This document shows, piece after piece, positions 29,901 to 39,300 of a stretch of 64,000 nt of DNA. This stretch comes from DATAXP01 sp036272935. Lineage in GTDB: Bacteria > Planctomycetota > Planctomycetia > Pirellulales > PNKZ01. The position numbers were made by a program, and so were the translations under genes. The notes beneath the pieces were generated by a model. That model ran no database searches. It was not told where the DNA came from and saw only the letters and a list, made by a program, of their open reading frames with translations. How positions within the stretch are numbered: the first letter of the stretch is position 1; every line of letters starts with the position of its first letter. The stretch covers positions 62,001 through 126,000 of the forward strand of contig DATAXP010000143.1 in the NCBI GenBank assembly GCA_036272935.1, given 5' to 3'.

Positions 29901-30666
29901 CCCGGAAGCTGTTGTTCGCGCCGTTGCCATTGCCGCTGCCAATGGTAAGCTCGTCGGCATCGGTCACCGGGGGTCGGTTCGTGGCACCGCCCATGTCCCA
30001 GGCGCCGGTGGCCGGTTGGCCGTCGATAAATCCCCGCACGCTTTCCGGCTTGCCGAAGGTGTAGGTGAGGGCGATGTGGTGCCAGGCATCGTCATCGGCA
30101 AGCCCCTCGTGCGTGGTCCAACGATGCCAATCACCAGGCCGATCGTCGTCGGCACGGCTGGCGAACAAGAAGCTGAGCTTAGCGCCCTGGGTATCGGCCT
30201 TGAGGCGCAGCGCGTAGTTCTGGTTCTTCTCCACGTAGCGGGAATTACCGCTGCGGCCTTTGCCGATCACGTAGGCGTATTGCCCATGCTTGAGCCCGGC
30301 AGGGCGCACCCAGGCTTCGATCGCGATGCTTTCGCCTTGCTCGAACCGTAGGCGAGTTGTCGACTCGTTAGGCTCGTCGTCGTCGGCGAGCGTGAGCCGG
30401 GTGCCATCGGCGATGTGAGCGGCCCGATTCCGCGTCGAAAAGCTGGGAAACGTCGGCGGTCGCGGCCCGGCGTCATCGGTCTGGGCGGCCTTGTTCCATG
30501 TGCCGGGTTCGTCGCGATCAAATGTCCAGCGGGCGACAACCTTGGCATCCGAACGCACCAGGGGCAGCGAATCGTTTTGCGGCTCGTCGTCCACGGGCAG
30601 CTCGGGCGCAGCGCCTAACGCCGTACCGCAGCTCAACAACAGCGCGACGGCGAGCAGACGATTCAT
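26938..30666 (-). CDS. LamG + cytochrome-like PSCyt1 + DUF1549 + DUF1553 protein
   Basis: The 1,242-residue protein has a signal peptide (MNRLLAVALLLSCGTALG). A LamG/concanavalin-like domain follows at about 45-270 (VARWTFDRDEPGTW ... FRGWIDELVVYRGTLSADD). A PSCyt1 domain with CLSCH lies near residue 585, then DUF1549 with a second CARCH, and DUF1553 in the C-terminal third. The opening element of DUF1549 (NAIDHFVAARLEAA) comes before the PSCyt1 module, and the remainder (FLRRVTLDTVGVVPTLDEIRAF) after it, so the cytochrome module is nested. The protein is probably periplasmic. It pairs with the DUF1501 gene downstream. CxxCH motifs suggest c-type haem, but binding is unproven. Confidence 0.9.
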   Translation of the reverse strand: MNRLLAVALLLSCGTALGAAPELPVDDEPQNDSLPLVRSDAKVVARWTFDRDEPGTWNKAAQTDDAGPRPPTFPSFSTRNRAAHIADGTRLTLADDDEPNESTTRLRFEQGESIAIEAWVRPAGLKHGQYAYVIGKGRSGNSRYVEKNQNYALRLKADTQGAKLSFLFASRADDDRPGDWHRWTTHEGLADDDAWHHIALTYTFGKPESVRGFIDGQPATGAWDMGGATNRPPVTDADELTIGSGNGNGANNSFRGWIDELVVYRGTLSADDIERRYVYNPPTTSIERHDVPVGRVLVQLCEQGLPSTNAWPTVAPPAAETYEEPAFGFVGLPQKYVDSGVRGDRANPLLLRAAAIVSLPAGKHRLLLRARSASRLTIDGRRVLSTPFQTGDGGGHQKVKPVEDYLNLGADFRFAPAGELEDWTWFDTPGGEHFVVFETIIGGAVGKAKRRPELGETVVAISPAGSEGWELLSPQGVIAYTDAAWPRYAAKRCEAIEQMNHSSRERQRAAHAKYWHRRREAARQWLADTSEIAIPKLPKNYPAQNAIDHFVAARLEAAKQQASVATNGGVDFFADVQPILEARCLSCHQGTAAQSGLRLDSRPGALRGGDSGDAAIVPSQPSKSPLLDRVASTDADIVMPPKGERLTAEQVAVLRRWIVQGATWPEFKLDRVELAPLCDDLAFLRRVTLDTVGVVPTLDEIRAFQADRSPRRREHVIDRLLADPRWADQWMGYWQDVLAENPNILNPTLNNTGPFRWWIYESLIDDKPMDLFATELVRMRGSERFGGPAGFAVASQNDAPFAAKGTIVSTAFLGVEMKCARCHDAPAHASKQQDLFQLAALLAKSPVEVPKTSSVALDKLSAGGRVPLIQVTLKPGTKVEPVWPFPQLCDERLADSLAEDPTDPRDRLASLITAPQNERFAQVIVNRLWKRLLGRGIVDPVEDWERGTSSHPELLRWLGRELVRNDYKLKPIARLILASHAYQRAVDPTLRQPSPLLAARAPRRLAAEQIVDSLFVATDKPFHVEEVNLDVDGRRDLKNSITLGRPTRAWMLTSTSNERDRPSLSLPRVQAVCDVLQAFGWRGARQDPASTRDEAPNALQPAILANGTMSIWLTRLSDDHGITRLALDDVSLDDFIDMLYLRMLTRQPTADERTRIVDYLRPGYEKRRREPPVIATAEPRQPRRYVSWSNHLQPDATLLRQQEEIEARRGDPPTERLDPAWRDRLENVVWSLVNAPEFVFAP

Positions 30667-30846
30667 GTGAGACGAGCAGGAAGCCGGATCGTGGAAAAGG
30701 GGCTGGCCCGACTACGTCGGTCAAAAGGCGGGTACCGACGACGATGCTGCAGCGGCAACGCGTGGCTACTATATCAGAAACGGCCGCGCGTTGCCACGAA
30801 CTCGTTGCGCGCGGCGCGACCAACCCTGGCACGGTGGACGGGTGGC

Positions 30847-31008
30847 ATGGCGCGCATTCGCGGAATTCACTGTCCTAAGTGTCTGCATAGCGAGATTTAC
30901 CGCAGCAAGCGTTTCTGCTGGGAATGGCTGCTGTTGCTGGTGTTTTGCCGGCCGTACCGCTGCCTGGCGTGTCAGACGCGGTTCATTCGGCCGATCGTGC
31001 TCGAGTAA
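30847..31008 (+). CDS. Zinc-ribbon miniprotein, 53 aa
   Basis: The ORF starts MARIRGIHCPKCLHSEIYRS and has two CxxC knuckles, CPKC and CLAC, separated by a hydrophobic stretch (FCWEWLLLLVFCRPY). This pattern resembles a short zinc ribbon with a membrane-facing or core helix. GGGTGG lies just before the ATG. A longer in-frame start at 30667 would add 60 residues without family features. It is divergent from the DUF1549 gene. Function unknown. Confidence 0.55.
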   Translation: MARIRGIHCPKCLHSEIYRSKRFCWEWLLLLVFCRPYRCLACQTRFIRPIVLE

Positions 31009-31107
31009 GTCGCGGTGCGTGCGGTGTCGATTCGGCCGATTTGGTCCGATAATCGCAAAGATAAAAGATAGTTGTGCAACCCAATCAGCAGGGGGGACGA
31101 CGGCCAT

Positions 31108-31290
31108 ATGGACATCTTGCGACACTGGCTGCTCTTTGTGGCGTTCGTGCTGATCGGCGCGCTGGCTGGCGAGTGGCTCAGCGAGGCAGGCGAGTTGCCC
31201 ATCGGCGCGACAGGTGCGCTCCTGGGCGCAGGGGTGGGCATCGTCAGCTTTGTGGTGATCGTGAGCGTGCTGCACCGAGAGAAGGTCTGA
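31108..31290 (+). CDS. Small two-helix membrane protein, 60 aa
   Basis: The ATG at 31108 follows GGGGGGA by ten bases. The sequence MDILRHWLLFVAFVLIGAL begins the first hydrophobic helix, and GALLGAGVGIVSFVVIVSVL forms the second, with an acidic linker between. It ends in a short basic tail. The overall look is of a small integral membrane protein. No family is recognised. Confidence 0.55.
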   Translation: MDILRHWLLFVAFVLIGALAGEWLSEAGELPIGATGALLGAGVGIVSFVVIVSVLHREKV

Positions 31291-31368
31291 CGCTCACGTC
31301 GTGCCAGCGCAATCGGGCGGCGACGGTCGAGTGACCCGCCGCGTCGCCCGAAACCGGCGGGTGACCGA

Positions 31369-31545
31369 CTAGCTGCTCGCGCTTTGCAACTGCGTCGACA
31401 CCTTTTGAAACGCCGACCTGGCATTGGTGCCGATGCTCTGGATCGCAGCCAGGCACACCACGACGATCAAGGCCAGCATCACGGCATATTCAACGGCCGC
31501 TGGGCCATCTTCCGAGCGAAGCAGTTTTTTGAGCATTGCCATCAT
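31369..31545 (-). CDS. Flp/Fap-type (type IVb) pilin
   Basis: The 58-residue protein starts MMAMLKKLLRSEDGPAAVEY, which contains the Flp prepilin cleavage signature: G, then four residues, then EY. The hydrophobic helix AVMLALIVVVCLAAIQSIG follows. GGGGAA lies about eight bases before the start. Prepilin peptidase would cut after Gly14. No tad, rcp or cpa genes are adjacent, so this is an orphan pilin whose assembly machinery must be elsewhere. Several in-frame upstream starts would mask the pilin leader and are rejected. Confidence 0.88.
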   Translation of the reverse strand: MMAMLKKLLRSEDGPAAVEYAVMLALIVVVCLAAIQSIGTNARSAFQKVSTQLQSASS

Positions 31546-31785
31546 CGTTTGTTCCCCGACACACGCGACGGGCGCCACGCTTGACGCCCATGAAAGTTGC
31601 TTACGCAACCCTAGCTGGGACTCGGGCTGGAAACGGCGCGGTCGGCAGATAACCCATGGGAAAAAACCGCGTCCGCGGCCGGAAACCTGCGGTTTGCAAC
31701 GACTTCCGGACATTCTGTCGCGATTTTTGGGCCGGAAGACGGGGGCCATCCCCGGGCAGCTATTCTCCGGGCCGAATTCTGCCAG

Positions 31786-32841
31786 CTACGAGATGTCGAC
31801 GGTCTCGGCCGAGGCTTGCGGTTCGACGAGCGGGAACCAGCGATCGACCACCTCGTGGAACTCGGCGGCGGTGTTGATACGCGAAACTCGAGAACGAAAC
31901 TCCCGCGCCCCCGGGATGCCCTGCGCATAACAACAGGCGTACTTGCGCATCAGCACCGTCCCTTTTTCCTCGCCGAAACGACGCACGATCAATCGATAAT
32001 GATAGTCGAGCAACTGGCGTTGCTCGGCGAGCGAAGGATCGGGCGGGATGGGCTCGCCACGTAATGCCGCCTGGGCCTGGCGAAACAGCCAAGGCTTGTT
32101 CAGCGCCGCCCGGGCGATCATCACGCCGTCGACCGCGTACCGCTGAAATGCGGCAACGACTTTTTCGGGGCTGTCGAGGTCGCCGTTGCCGATCAGCGGA
32201 ATCCGCCGCAGATGCTCCTTGATGCGCGAGATTTCGTCCCAGTCGGCTGTGCCTTTGAAAAAATCGGCGGCCACACGCCCATGTACCGTTAGCGCCGCAC
32301 CGCCGGCCTGTTCGACCACCTGGGCCACAGTGATGGCGTTGATGCAATCGCGCCGGCAGCCGAGCCGGATCTTCGCCGTCACCGGAGTTGGGGCACATGC
32401 TGCCGACACACGCTCGACGATCGCGCCGATGCGGTCGGGATAGCGCAGCAGGTATGAGCCGCTGTGAGCGTGCTGCGTTACCTGCTTCACCGGGCAGCCG
32501 AAGTTGATGTCGACCACGCTCACCCGATACTCGTGGGCGAGCTTCGCTCCGACGGCGGCCAGCGTCGCGGGATCGTTGTCCCAAATCTGCACCGCCAGCG
32601 GCCGGGCTTCCTCTTTCACTCCCCACAGGCGATCGGGAAACTCGTCGGCATGCTCTTCGAGGTACAAGAACCCCTTGGCATTGATCATCTCGGTGGCTTG
32701 CAGCCCGGCACCGCCGAACTCGCGCACGATCTGGCGGAAGGCGTAGTTCGTGAAGCCCGCCATCGGGGCCTGGAGCACCGGCGGATCAACGACTACCGGG
32801 CCGATCTTCAACGGCGGGGGACAAACGGCCGAGGCGATCAT
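31786..32841 (-). CDS. dus: tRNA-dihydrouridine synthase (Dus family)
   Basis: The enzyme is a flavin-dependent reductase that makes dihydrouridine in tRNA D-loops. Starting at 32841 it has 351 residues, with a TIM-barrel N-terminus (VVVDPPVLQAPMAGFTNYAF), the catalytic NFGCPVKQV, GRVAADFFKGTADWD and the phosphate-binding IGNGDLDSPE. The C-terminal RKYACCYAQGIPGAREFR is close to DusB-like proteins. The start ATG overlaps the stop of the upstream gene by four bases (ATGA), so translation is probably coupled. A longer frame start at 32880 lies within the neighbour and is less likely. Confidence 0.92.
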   Translation of the reverse strand: MIASAVCPPPLKIGPVVVDPPVLQAPMAGFTNYAFRQIVREFGGAGLQATEMINAKGFLYLEEHADEFPDRLWGVKEEARPLAVQIWDNDPATLAAVGAKLAHEYRVSVVDINFGCPVKQVTQHAHSGSYLLRYPDRIGAIVERVSAACAPTPVTAKIRLGCRRDCINAITVAQVVEQAGGAALTVHGRVAADFFKGTADWDEISRIKEHLRRIPLIGNGDLDSPEKVVAAFQRYAVDGVMIARAALNKPWLFRQAQAALRGEPIPPDPSLAEQRQLLDYHYRLIVRRFGEEKGTVLMRKYACCYAQGIPGAREFRSRVSRINTAAEFHEVVDRWFPLVEPQASAETVDIS

Positions 32842-34835
32842 CGCGCGTCGTTCCCGGTTTGCAGCACGAGCATTCGGCAAAGTTCCTGAATTGGCGTTTG
32901 CGGCGGAGCCGTCGCAAGCACATAGTCGGCAATCGCCCCATTGTATCGGGCAACGCCGTCGAGGAAGGAATCGGTATTTTCTGCCTGGCGCTCGACGGTA
33001 TCAAGCGCCGTATCGAAGTCAATTGCCGTACGGTCGTACTCGGCTGACGAGCGGGCCCTGGCGGCATCGGCCAGCACGACCGCGGTCGCCGATTCTTCGA
33101 CCAACGCATGATACTGCGGCACGATCTCCGCCCAGCGCCGCGCGGTTGTCTCCTTCGCAGCAGCACCGACTGCGGCGGGTTCGTCGCTCAAGCGGTAGCC
33201 GCCGCCATGCGGTGAGGTCGAAGGCATCGGCCAAGCAGTGTCGAGCGGCGAGCCCATGCGACGGGCCAATTCGAACTGGGCGGTGGTCAATTCGATGCGG
33301 CATTCGACCGTCGCCGCCTCGGCCGCGAGCCGGGCGGCTTGCAAGCGCAACATCGCCTCGCTGCCGGCGACGGTAGATCGCTGCCGCAATACCGCGGGCG
33401 TCAACGATTCGAGTTGCTCGACGGTCTGCTCGGTCGCTTGCAGTTGAGCGGCCCAGCGAGCCGCACGCCAATAAGTATGCAACGCGGCACCGTGGTCCGA
33501 CGCGACCGAGCGGGACAAGCATTCTTCGAGCGTCGCCGGCTGGCCGAGCGCTTGCTCGCCCGCTCGATTCCAGTGCAACAACGTCGCCAGCTCTTGCGCC
33601 TGCCGTGCCGGCGTGTGCTCGATGAGTGCCGAATAGAGGCCGACCGGTTCGGCCGGCGCGGCCTGTGCCATGTCCGAGGCCAGGGGATGCGGCGACGCCT
33701 CGCCGAGCGGTTCGCGGCGCACTTCGACCGGGCCAAACGAACGCGGCGGCTGCGGTAATCCCGGCGGTTGCATCGAGGTCGGCGGTGCCGCGCCGGGCGG
33801 CGCTTGCGGCAGCACGCGCGGCATCGGCTCGCCGGAGCGCACCGGCTCGTTGAACGTCGCGGGCGTTGACGTGCCCGGCGGTTCGACCGTCGAAGCCGGT
33901 GCCGCACCGGGCACGCCCTGTTGTGGCGGCGTTTGTGTCTTGATCAGCATCGCCGCCAGGAGTTCAGGACGGCTACCCTCGGCGGCCAGCGGCAAGGCAT
34001 ATTGAGCGATCTCGTCGTTGTAGCGGCGGACCGCTTCGAGGAACGCTTGCTGTCGGTCGAACAGTTCGACAAGTCCATTGACGACCGCCGAGCCTGTGGT
34101 CGCGGAGCGCGCGTATCCATCGGCCAAGGTGTCGAGCGCGTCGCCGGCAGCTCGCACCGCCGCGGCCTCGAGCTCGATCGCCTCGCGACGCAGCGGCAAC
34201 AGCCGGTCGATCAGCCGCGCCTCGGCTGGCGCCGGGCGCCCCGCACCGAAGAGCTGCTCGAAGTACGTATTGTACGCGCCGACCAACGGTGCGTCGGCCG
34301 CCACTGGCAGCACTTGCCCCGCCAGTCCCATGCGCTGGGACATGTCGAGCTGCACCGCTGTCAGTTGTACTTGCGCCTCGCTCAGTCTCGCCTTGGCGGC
34401 GGCGAGCTGCGCTTGCCAAAGCAACGCCGTGGCCTGGTCTGCCGCCGCATTGGGCTGCGATCCTGGCGCGGCCGCGGGACGCTGGGCCGCAAGCTGCTCG
34501 ATGCGCCCCAGATCGTCGATGGCGACGTGGAATGTCGCCACGGCGGCGGCCAATCGCCAATACACTTGAGCGGCGGCGACCTGTTGCGAGCGCTCGTGGA
34601 CCGTCGAAAGCACCTCGACCAACGACACCGCGCGGCCGGAACCCCGCGCTTCGGTCGACGAGGTGAACATCGTGGCGACCAATTCCGCCGCCGCCGAGTT
34701 ATTCCGCACCTCCACGGGGGCTGCTGCCGTAGGTCGGCCTGCCTGGGGCATCTCGCGCGGCAACTCTCTGGACGGTCCGTTCGGCGTCGCCTGGCCGAGA
34801 AGGCACGATGCCGCGGCAATCATCATCCACTGCAT
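32838..34835 (-). CDS. Internally duplicated TolC-like coiled-coil protein
   Basis: The 665-residue protein begins with a short leader (MQWMMIAAASCLLG) after AAGGAGA eight bases upstream. Two long alpha-helical halves (about 60-300 and 420-660) share a layout: an entry helix with a YWRLA or YWRAA motif, a helix ending in SQRMGL or ARRMGS, and a final helix ending in AVRRYNDEIAQYAL or GVARYNGAIADYVL. The last elements resemble the returning helix of outer-membrane efflux proteins. A Pro/Gly-rich linker joins the halves. Known TolC proteins also carry two repeats, but of a different layout with barrel strands, which I do not see here. The gene is coupled to dus; function unknown. Confidence 0.6.
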   Translation of the reverse strand: MQWMMIAAASCLLGQATPNGPSRELPREMPQAGRPTAAAPVEVRNNSAAAELVATMFTSSTEARGSGRAVSLVEVLSTVHERSQQVAAAQVYWRLAAAVATFHVAIDDLGRIEQLAAQRPAAAPGSQPNAAADQATALLWQAQLAAAKARLSEAQVQLTAVQLDMSQRMGLAGQVLPVAADAPLVGAYNTYFEQLFGAGRPAPAEARLIDRLLPLRREAIELEAAAVRAAGDALDTLADGYARSATTGSAVVNGLVELFDRQQAFLEAVRRYNDEIAQYALPLAAEGSRPELLAAMLIKTQTPPQQGVPGAAPASTVEPPGTSTPATFNEPVRSGEPMPRVLPQAPPGAAPPTSMQPPGLPQPPRSFGPVEVRREPLGEASPHPLASDMAQAAPAEPVGLYSALIEHTPARQAQELATLLHWNRAGEQALGQPATLEECLSRSVASDHGAALHTYWRAARWAAQLQATEQTVEQLESLTPAVLRQRSTVAGSEAMLRLQAARLAAEAATVECRIELTTAQFELARRMGSPLDTAWPMPSTSPHGGGYRLSDEPAAVGAAAKETTARRWAEIVPQYHALVEESATAVVLADAARARSSAEYDRTAIDFDTALDTVERQAENTDSFLDGVARYNGAIADYVLATAPPQTPIQELCRMLVLQTGNDAR

Positions 34836-34910
34836 ACGAAGGTCTCCTTACGATCGTTTTCGGCAGCCTGAGCGCACACCGGTGGCGGCTCGCCTCACGG
34901 CCGGGCTGCA

Positions 34911-36272
34911 TTATGGCCGATTCCCGCCAATTAATTCCAGACAGACCAGCCGGTCGTGGCCGCGAACGTAGAGCAAACCGTGCGAAAGAATCGCCGCCGC
35001 CCAGCAGGGATACTTGAGCAGCCGCGGCTCGCCTTGGACGTCGGGGTCTTTCGATGCCGGCAGGAGGACTTGGCTAACCACGTCGAACTTTTCGGGCGTC
35101 GCCCGCAGCAGGTACAGATCGCCTTCTTCGGTCAAACAGACGAAGTGCCCGTCGACGTACAGCAGGCTGGATCGCGACAAGCCCGGTTCGCTCCACATGA
35201 CTTTGCCGGTGCGCAGCTCGATGCAGCGCAGCTCGGCGTTCTCGCGATGCCGTCCGCTCGATCCGTAGAGATAGCCCTCGTGTTCGATCGGCGTGTTCCA
35301 GTGGGCCTGGAAGTGCTTGGCGCGCGACCGGAGCTCGTCGCGCCACACGACGTCGTATCCGCCGGAATGCACTTTCAGCACCGCGCTTCCGGGCCCATAG
35401 GTTTCGGAGATGAACACCAGATCGTCGACCACCACCGGCGTGCTGGCGTTGACGCTTTCCAAGATCGGCGCGCGCCAGGGAAAATGAAAGTCGGCCTTGC
35501 CACTCGCCGGCTCGAACGCCAGCAGACCGGCCCGCGCGAAGACGAAACACCAGCGGCGGCCAGCGATCGTCGCGAGCTTCGGGCTGGCGTAACTGGCTAG
35601 CTCGCTGCTGAGCTGGTAGACCACGTCGCCGGTGTGCCTGTTGAAGGCGACGACCCCCGAGTGATCGCCATGCACCCGGTCGAGCTGCCCCGGTGGAATA
35701 TCGCGATCCTCGGGGGGGCTACCGCCGATTTGCACGATCAGCAGGTCCCCTTCGACGACCGGTGTGCTCCCGACGCCGAAGAAATTTTGCACGACGTGGA
35801 ATCGCTCCGTAGTGTCGAGCTTCCAAACCAGCTCGCCGGTCTCGAGTCGCAGACAGTGCAGCATTCCTTCGACACCGAACGTGTACACGCGATCGCCATC
35901 GACGACCGGCTGGGCGCGGGGACCATTGTCGTAGCCGTAGATGTCTCGATAATCAGTGGGATACTCGAACCGCCACAGGTGCTCGCCGGTCTCGGCGTTC
36001 ATGCACTCGACGCGCGCCTGGTTGCCCAAGCGAGAAAACTGCACCAACCGTCCGCGGCTGATCGAAGGCATGCCGTATCCGGTGCCGGTGCGTTGCTGCC
36101 ATACGATCGGCGGCCCCGTTTCTGTCCATGGCGTTGCGATGCCGGTTTCGGTGCTTTTGTTGTCACCGGTCGGCCCAAGGAAGCAGGGCCAATCGCTACC
36201 CGCGGTGCGCGTGCCGATGGTATCCGGTTCCGCCATCGGAGCGGCGAGCAACAAGAACAGGATTGAAATCAT
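34911..36272 (-). CDS. Secreted PQQ-like beta-propeller protein
   Basis: The 453-residue protein opens with a signal peptide (MISILFLLLAAPMA). Propeller blades of the form GDRVYTFGVEGMLHCLRLETGELVWKLD repeat through the chain; other blade cores are CMNAETGEHLWRFEYP, AFNRHTGDVVYQL and CIELRTGKVMWSEP. This places it with the outer-membrane assembly BamB/PQQ-propeller group common in planctomycetes, usually exported and of unknown ligand. No quinone-binding dehydrogenase motif was seen. It stands between the TolC-like gene and the large kinase, all on minus, with a 51-bp gap to the kinase. Confidence 0.88.
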   Translation of the reverse strand: MISILFLLLAAPMAEPDTIGTRTAGSDWPCFLGPTGDNKSTETGIATPWTETGPPIVWQQRTGTGYGMPSISRGRLVQFSRLGNQARVECMNAETGEHLWRFEYPTDYRDIYGYDNGPRAQPVVDGDRVYTFGVEGMLHCLRLETGELVWKLDTTERFHVVQNFFGVGSTPVVEGDLLIVQIGGSPPEDRDIPPGQLDRVHGDHSGVVAFNRHTGDVVYQLSSELASYASPKLATIAGRRWCFVFARAGLLAFEPASGKADFHFPWRAPILESVNASTPVVVDDLVFISETYGPGSAVLKVHSGGYDVVWRDELRSRAKHFQAHWNTPIEHEGYLYGSSGRHRENAELRCIELRTGKVMWSEPGLSRSSLLYVDGHFVCLTEEGDLYLLRATPEKFDVVSQVLLPASKDPDVQGEPRLLKYPCWAAAILSHGLLYVRGHDRLVCLELIGGNRP

Positions 36273-36323
36273 GCAATCAGCAGTCGGGAGACGAAATTTG
36301 ACCAGCTCGTGCGCGAAGGCCCA

Positions 36324-39300
36324 TCACCGTGGCGGAGGCTGCGGTGGCGGCGGAGGCGGTTTCGGACCTCCCTTGTCCCATTCGCAGACAAAGCCGTGAA
36401 TCAACCCGGTGCCGGCGTTCATTGTGAGCCAGTTGCGTCCCGCATGCCGCAGATATGGCTTGTCAGGATTCACGGGGAGCTTGTTGGGCGCGAATACGAT
36501 CGGCTCGCCGGTGAGCCACTTCCATCGACCGTTCGTCATGTAGCCGCCAATCCAGTATTTGAAATCATCGGTGCCGAGCTTGCCGCGGCCGATTTTCGAT
36601 TCAATCAAATCGATGACGAACGCGTTCTCATCGGGCGTGGTGAGAGAAGCCAGGTAGCCGCCGCGCTGCTCGCAAAGCTGTTTTGCCTCGGTCCATGACA
36701 TCCGTCCGTCGAACACTTTGTAGAAGTGCCCGTTGGGCGCGCGAATCGGCGCTCCATCGACTGCCTGTGGATTGCCGCCCACGGGAGGCGGCGGCTTCGG
36801 TCCATCGGGCGGAGAGGGCGGAGGAACAAATTCGTCCTCATTGCCAAGCCAAAGATTGCGGAGTTGCCCGTGGAAGCGATACGACTGGTCGCCACGCGAA
36901 CCGACATAGATTTGCGGCGACGGCTTGGCCAAGGGAATAAAATCGACATGCTCGCGAGCTGCCTGCTGACCGTTCAAGTACACGGCCGCTTCGCTCGACC
37001 GCGCATCGTAGCGAAACACCAACGCCGACCAACGGCCGATGATCGACGGATCGAGCGTTGCCGAAAGACGCAAATCCTTGCGATTTGGCGAATCATTCAC
37101 GTAGGGACGCAAATACCCCTTGTCGATCATCACGTAGATCGGATCGTAGCTGGGAGACTTGTCGCCGTAGCAGAAAATCACTTGCCGATCGGGGCCGACA
37201 TTTGGCGGCGAGAACTCGAAGGCCAGCGTCCAGCTTTTGGCACAATCGAACGCCGGTCCGGGTAGGAATTCGTACGGCTGCGACGAACAGTCGAGAAGTT
37301 CTGGGTGGTCGATCCCGTTGGCTTTGCCAGGCGGTTGGGCGGCTGGAGCTGCGCTCGCCGGTTGCGGCTTGGCTTCAGCCAGATCGTTTCGCGGGGATGC
37401 GGTCGGAGGTGTGAAGGCGTTCTGATTGCCAAACCAAATGTCGCGCACTTTGCCGTAGAAGCGCATCGATTGGTCGCTGCGCGCGCCGACGAAGCATTGC
37501 ACCGGCTTGACCGCCATCGCCACCGCCGGCGTCGTTTGCTCCGCAGCTTGTTGACCATCGACATAAACCGACAGCAGGTGCTTGGCGGCATCGAATCGCA
37601 TCACCACCGACACCCATTGCCCGGCTTGAGCATTGACTTTGGCCGACAACGCTTGCACCGCCTTCGTGCTCAGGTCGGTGATGCGTGCTTCGAGGCTCGA
37701 TTGATTCAACCGCAGAATAATGGGGGCGGAGCGCGAGTCGATTTCGCCGAGCAGGAAAAGCTGCTGCTCCCCCTTCTCCCGAGCTGCGGCCGAAAACTCC
37801 AAGGCCAAGGTCCAGCTCTTGCGGCTGTCGAACGCCGGTCCCACCGGAAACTCGTAAGTCTGCGACGCGCAGTCGAGCGATTTCGAGACCGACAATCCAT
37901 TCGCTGGCGCCGTCGACACCGCGGACTTTACGGCAGTGGAACCAGCAGCGCCGGGCATCGACGAGACTGCCGCAAGCGGCTCGGACTCCGCAAGCCGCTT
38001 TTCCACGCGCGCCTTTGCCAGCCCGGTGAGTGAATCGCTGGCCATGCCATACCAATACCGGGCGGCGCGACGCAGGTTGTCGCGATCCTTACCTTTCATT
38101 TTCTCGGCGGCGGCCCACCAGGCGTCGCCTTGGGCCACCTGGTCGGCCGGCTCGATCGAGGCAGCGACACTGCGCACCGCCAGCTCGGCAAGCACCGGGT
38201 CGGCCGATTTCGCCAAGTAGGGAAAGCCTTCGTTCCACTTCTCCTGGACGAAACAGAGGTAGCGGCCGACCGTCAGGTTTGCCGTGGCATCCTGCGAATT
38301 CGTTTGCAGCGCTATGCGCGCGGTTTCAAACGCCTCGCATTGCTGCTTGGCAATAGCAATTTCTTTGGTGCGCGCGAACGTGGCCTTGATCAGCTCGGCA
38401 TCTTTCGTTTTTCGCGCGGCCGCCAAGGCAGCGTCGCCGTCGCGCTTGGCGAGTTCCCAGCGATCGGCGACGGCCGCATCGTCGGCTGCCGACAGCGCCG
38501 CTTCGGCAACCGCGCGGTTTGATGCGATGCTTTCGAACTTGCCAGTCATCTTCTCTAGCGCCGCAGTGAGTTCGTCGCCGGCATCGAACTCGAACCGCGC
38601 CGCGATCGCTCGCAGGGCTCGTTCGCACAACGCGGGGCTGGGCACCTCGACGGCCATATCACGCGCCCGGCACAACATCGCATATTGTCCGATCGGATCG
38701 TTTTCGGTCTGTTCCGCTTGCACGAGCAACTTGTCGATCAATTCGGTCTTGGCGTCCGCACTCTTGGCGGCGGCAATCTCCGCGCCAAAAATGTCATCCA
38801 CGAGCTTGTCGGCCTGCGCGCGCTGGGCAGCATTGGGAACTGGCCGACGGCCGACATTCGCGGCATCGTTCGCTTCTTCGGCCGCTGTTGCGGCCTTCAT
38901 GGAGTCCGCCAAACCGTTGCTTGCAGCAACGGTCGATGTATTGCTTGGAGGCTTGTTGGTGGGCACCGATTCCAGCGACGGCTCGCTTATTGCCGGTGGG
39001 GTACTCGCGGCCGCGGCATCCGCAGCTTCAGACGGCTGTGCCGGCGCGGATTGACCGTGGCCGTTGGGTTGATTGTTGACCGCTGCGGGTGACGGAACCG
39101 ATGGTGCCGATTTCGGCGACGACGCGGCGGCTTCTGGCTTGGCGGTTGGATCGTTCACCCCCGCGATAGCCACCACCGGCTGCTCTGGCGGCGAAGACGA
39201 TCTCGTCATGACCAGGGCGGCGACACTGGCGACCACCAAGATGCTGCCGACGCCGATTGCCACCAGCGGCATACGTGAGCGCGGCTTCGCCAATGATCGA

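Noticed and set aside
36324..36700. Diversity-generating retroelement target in the C-type-lectin-like tail
   Set aside because: No reverse transcriptase, template repeat or Avd gene is visible in the window.
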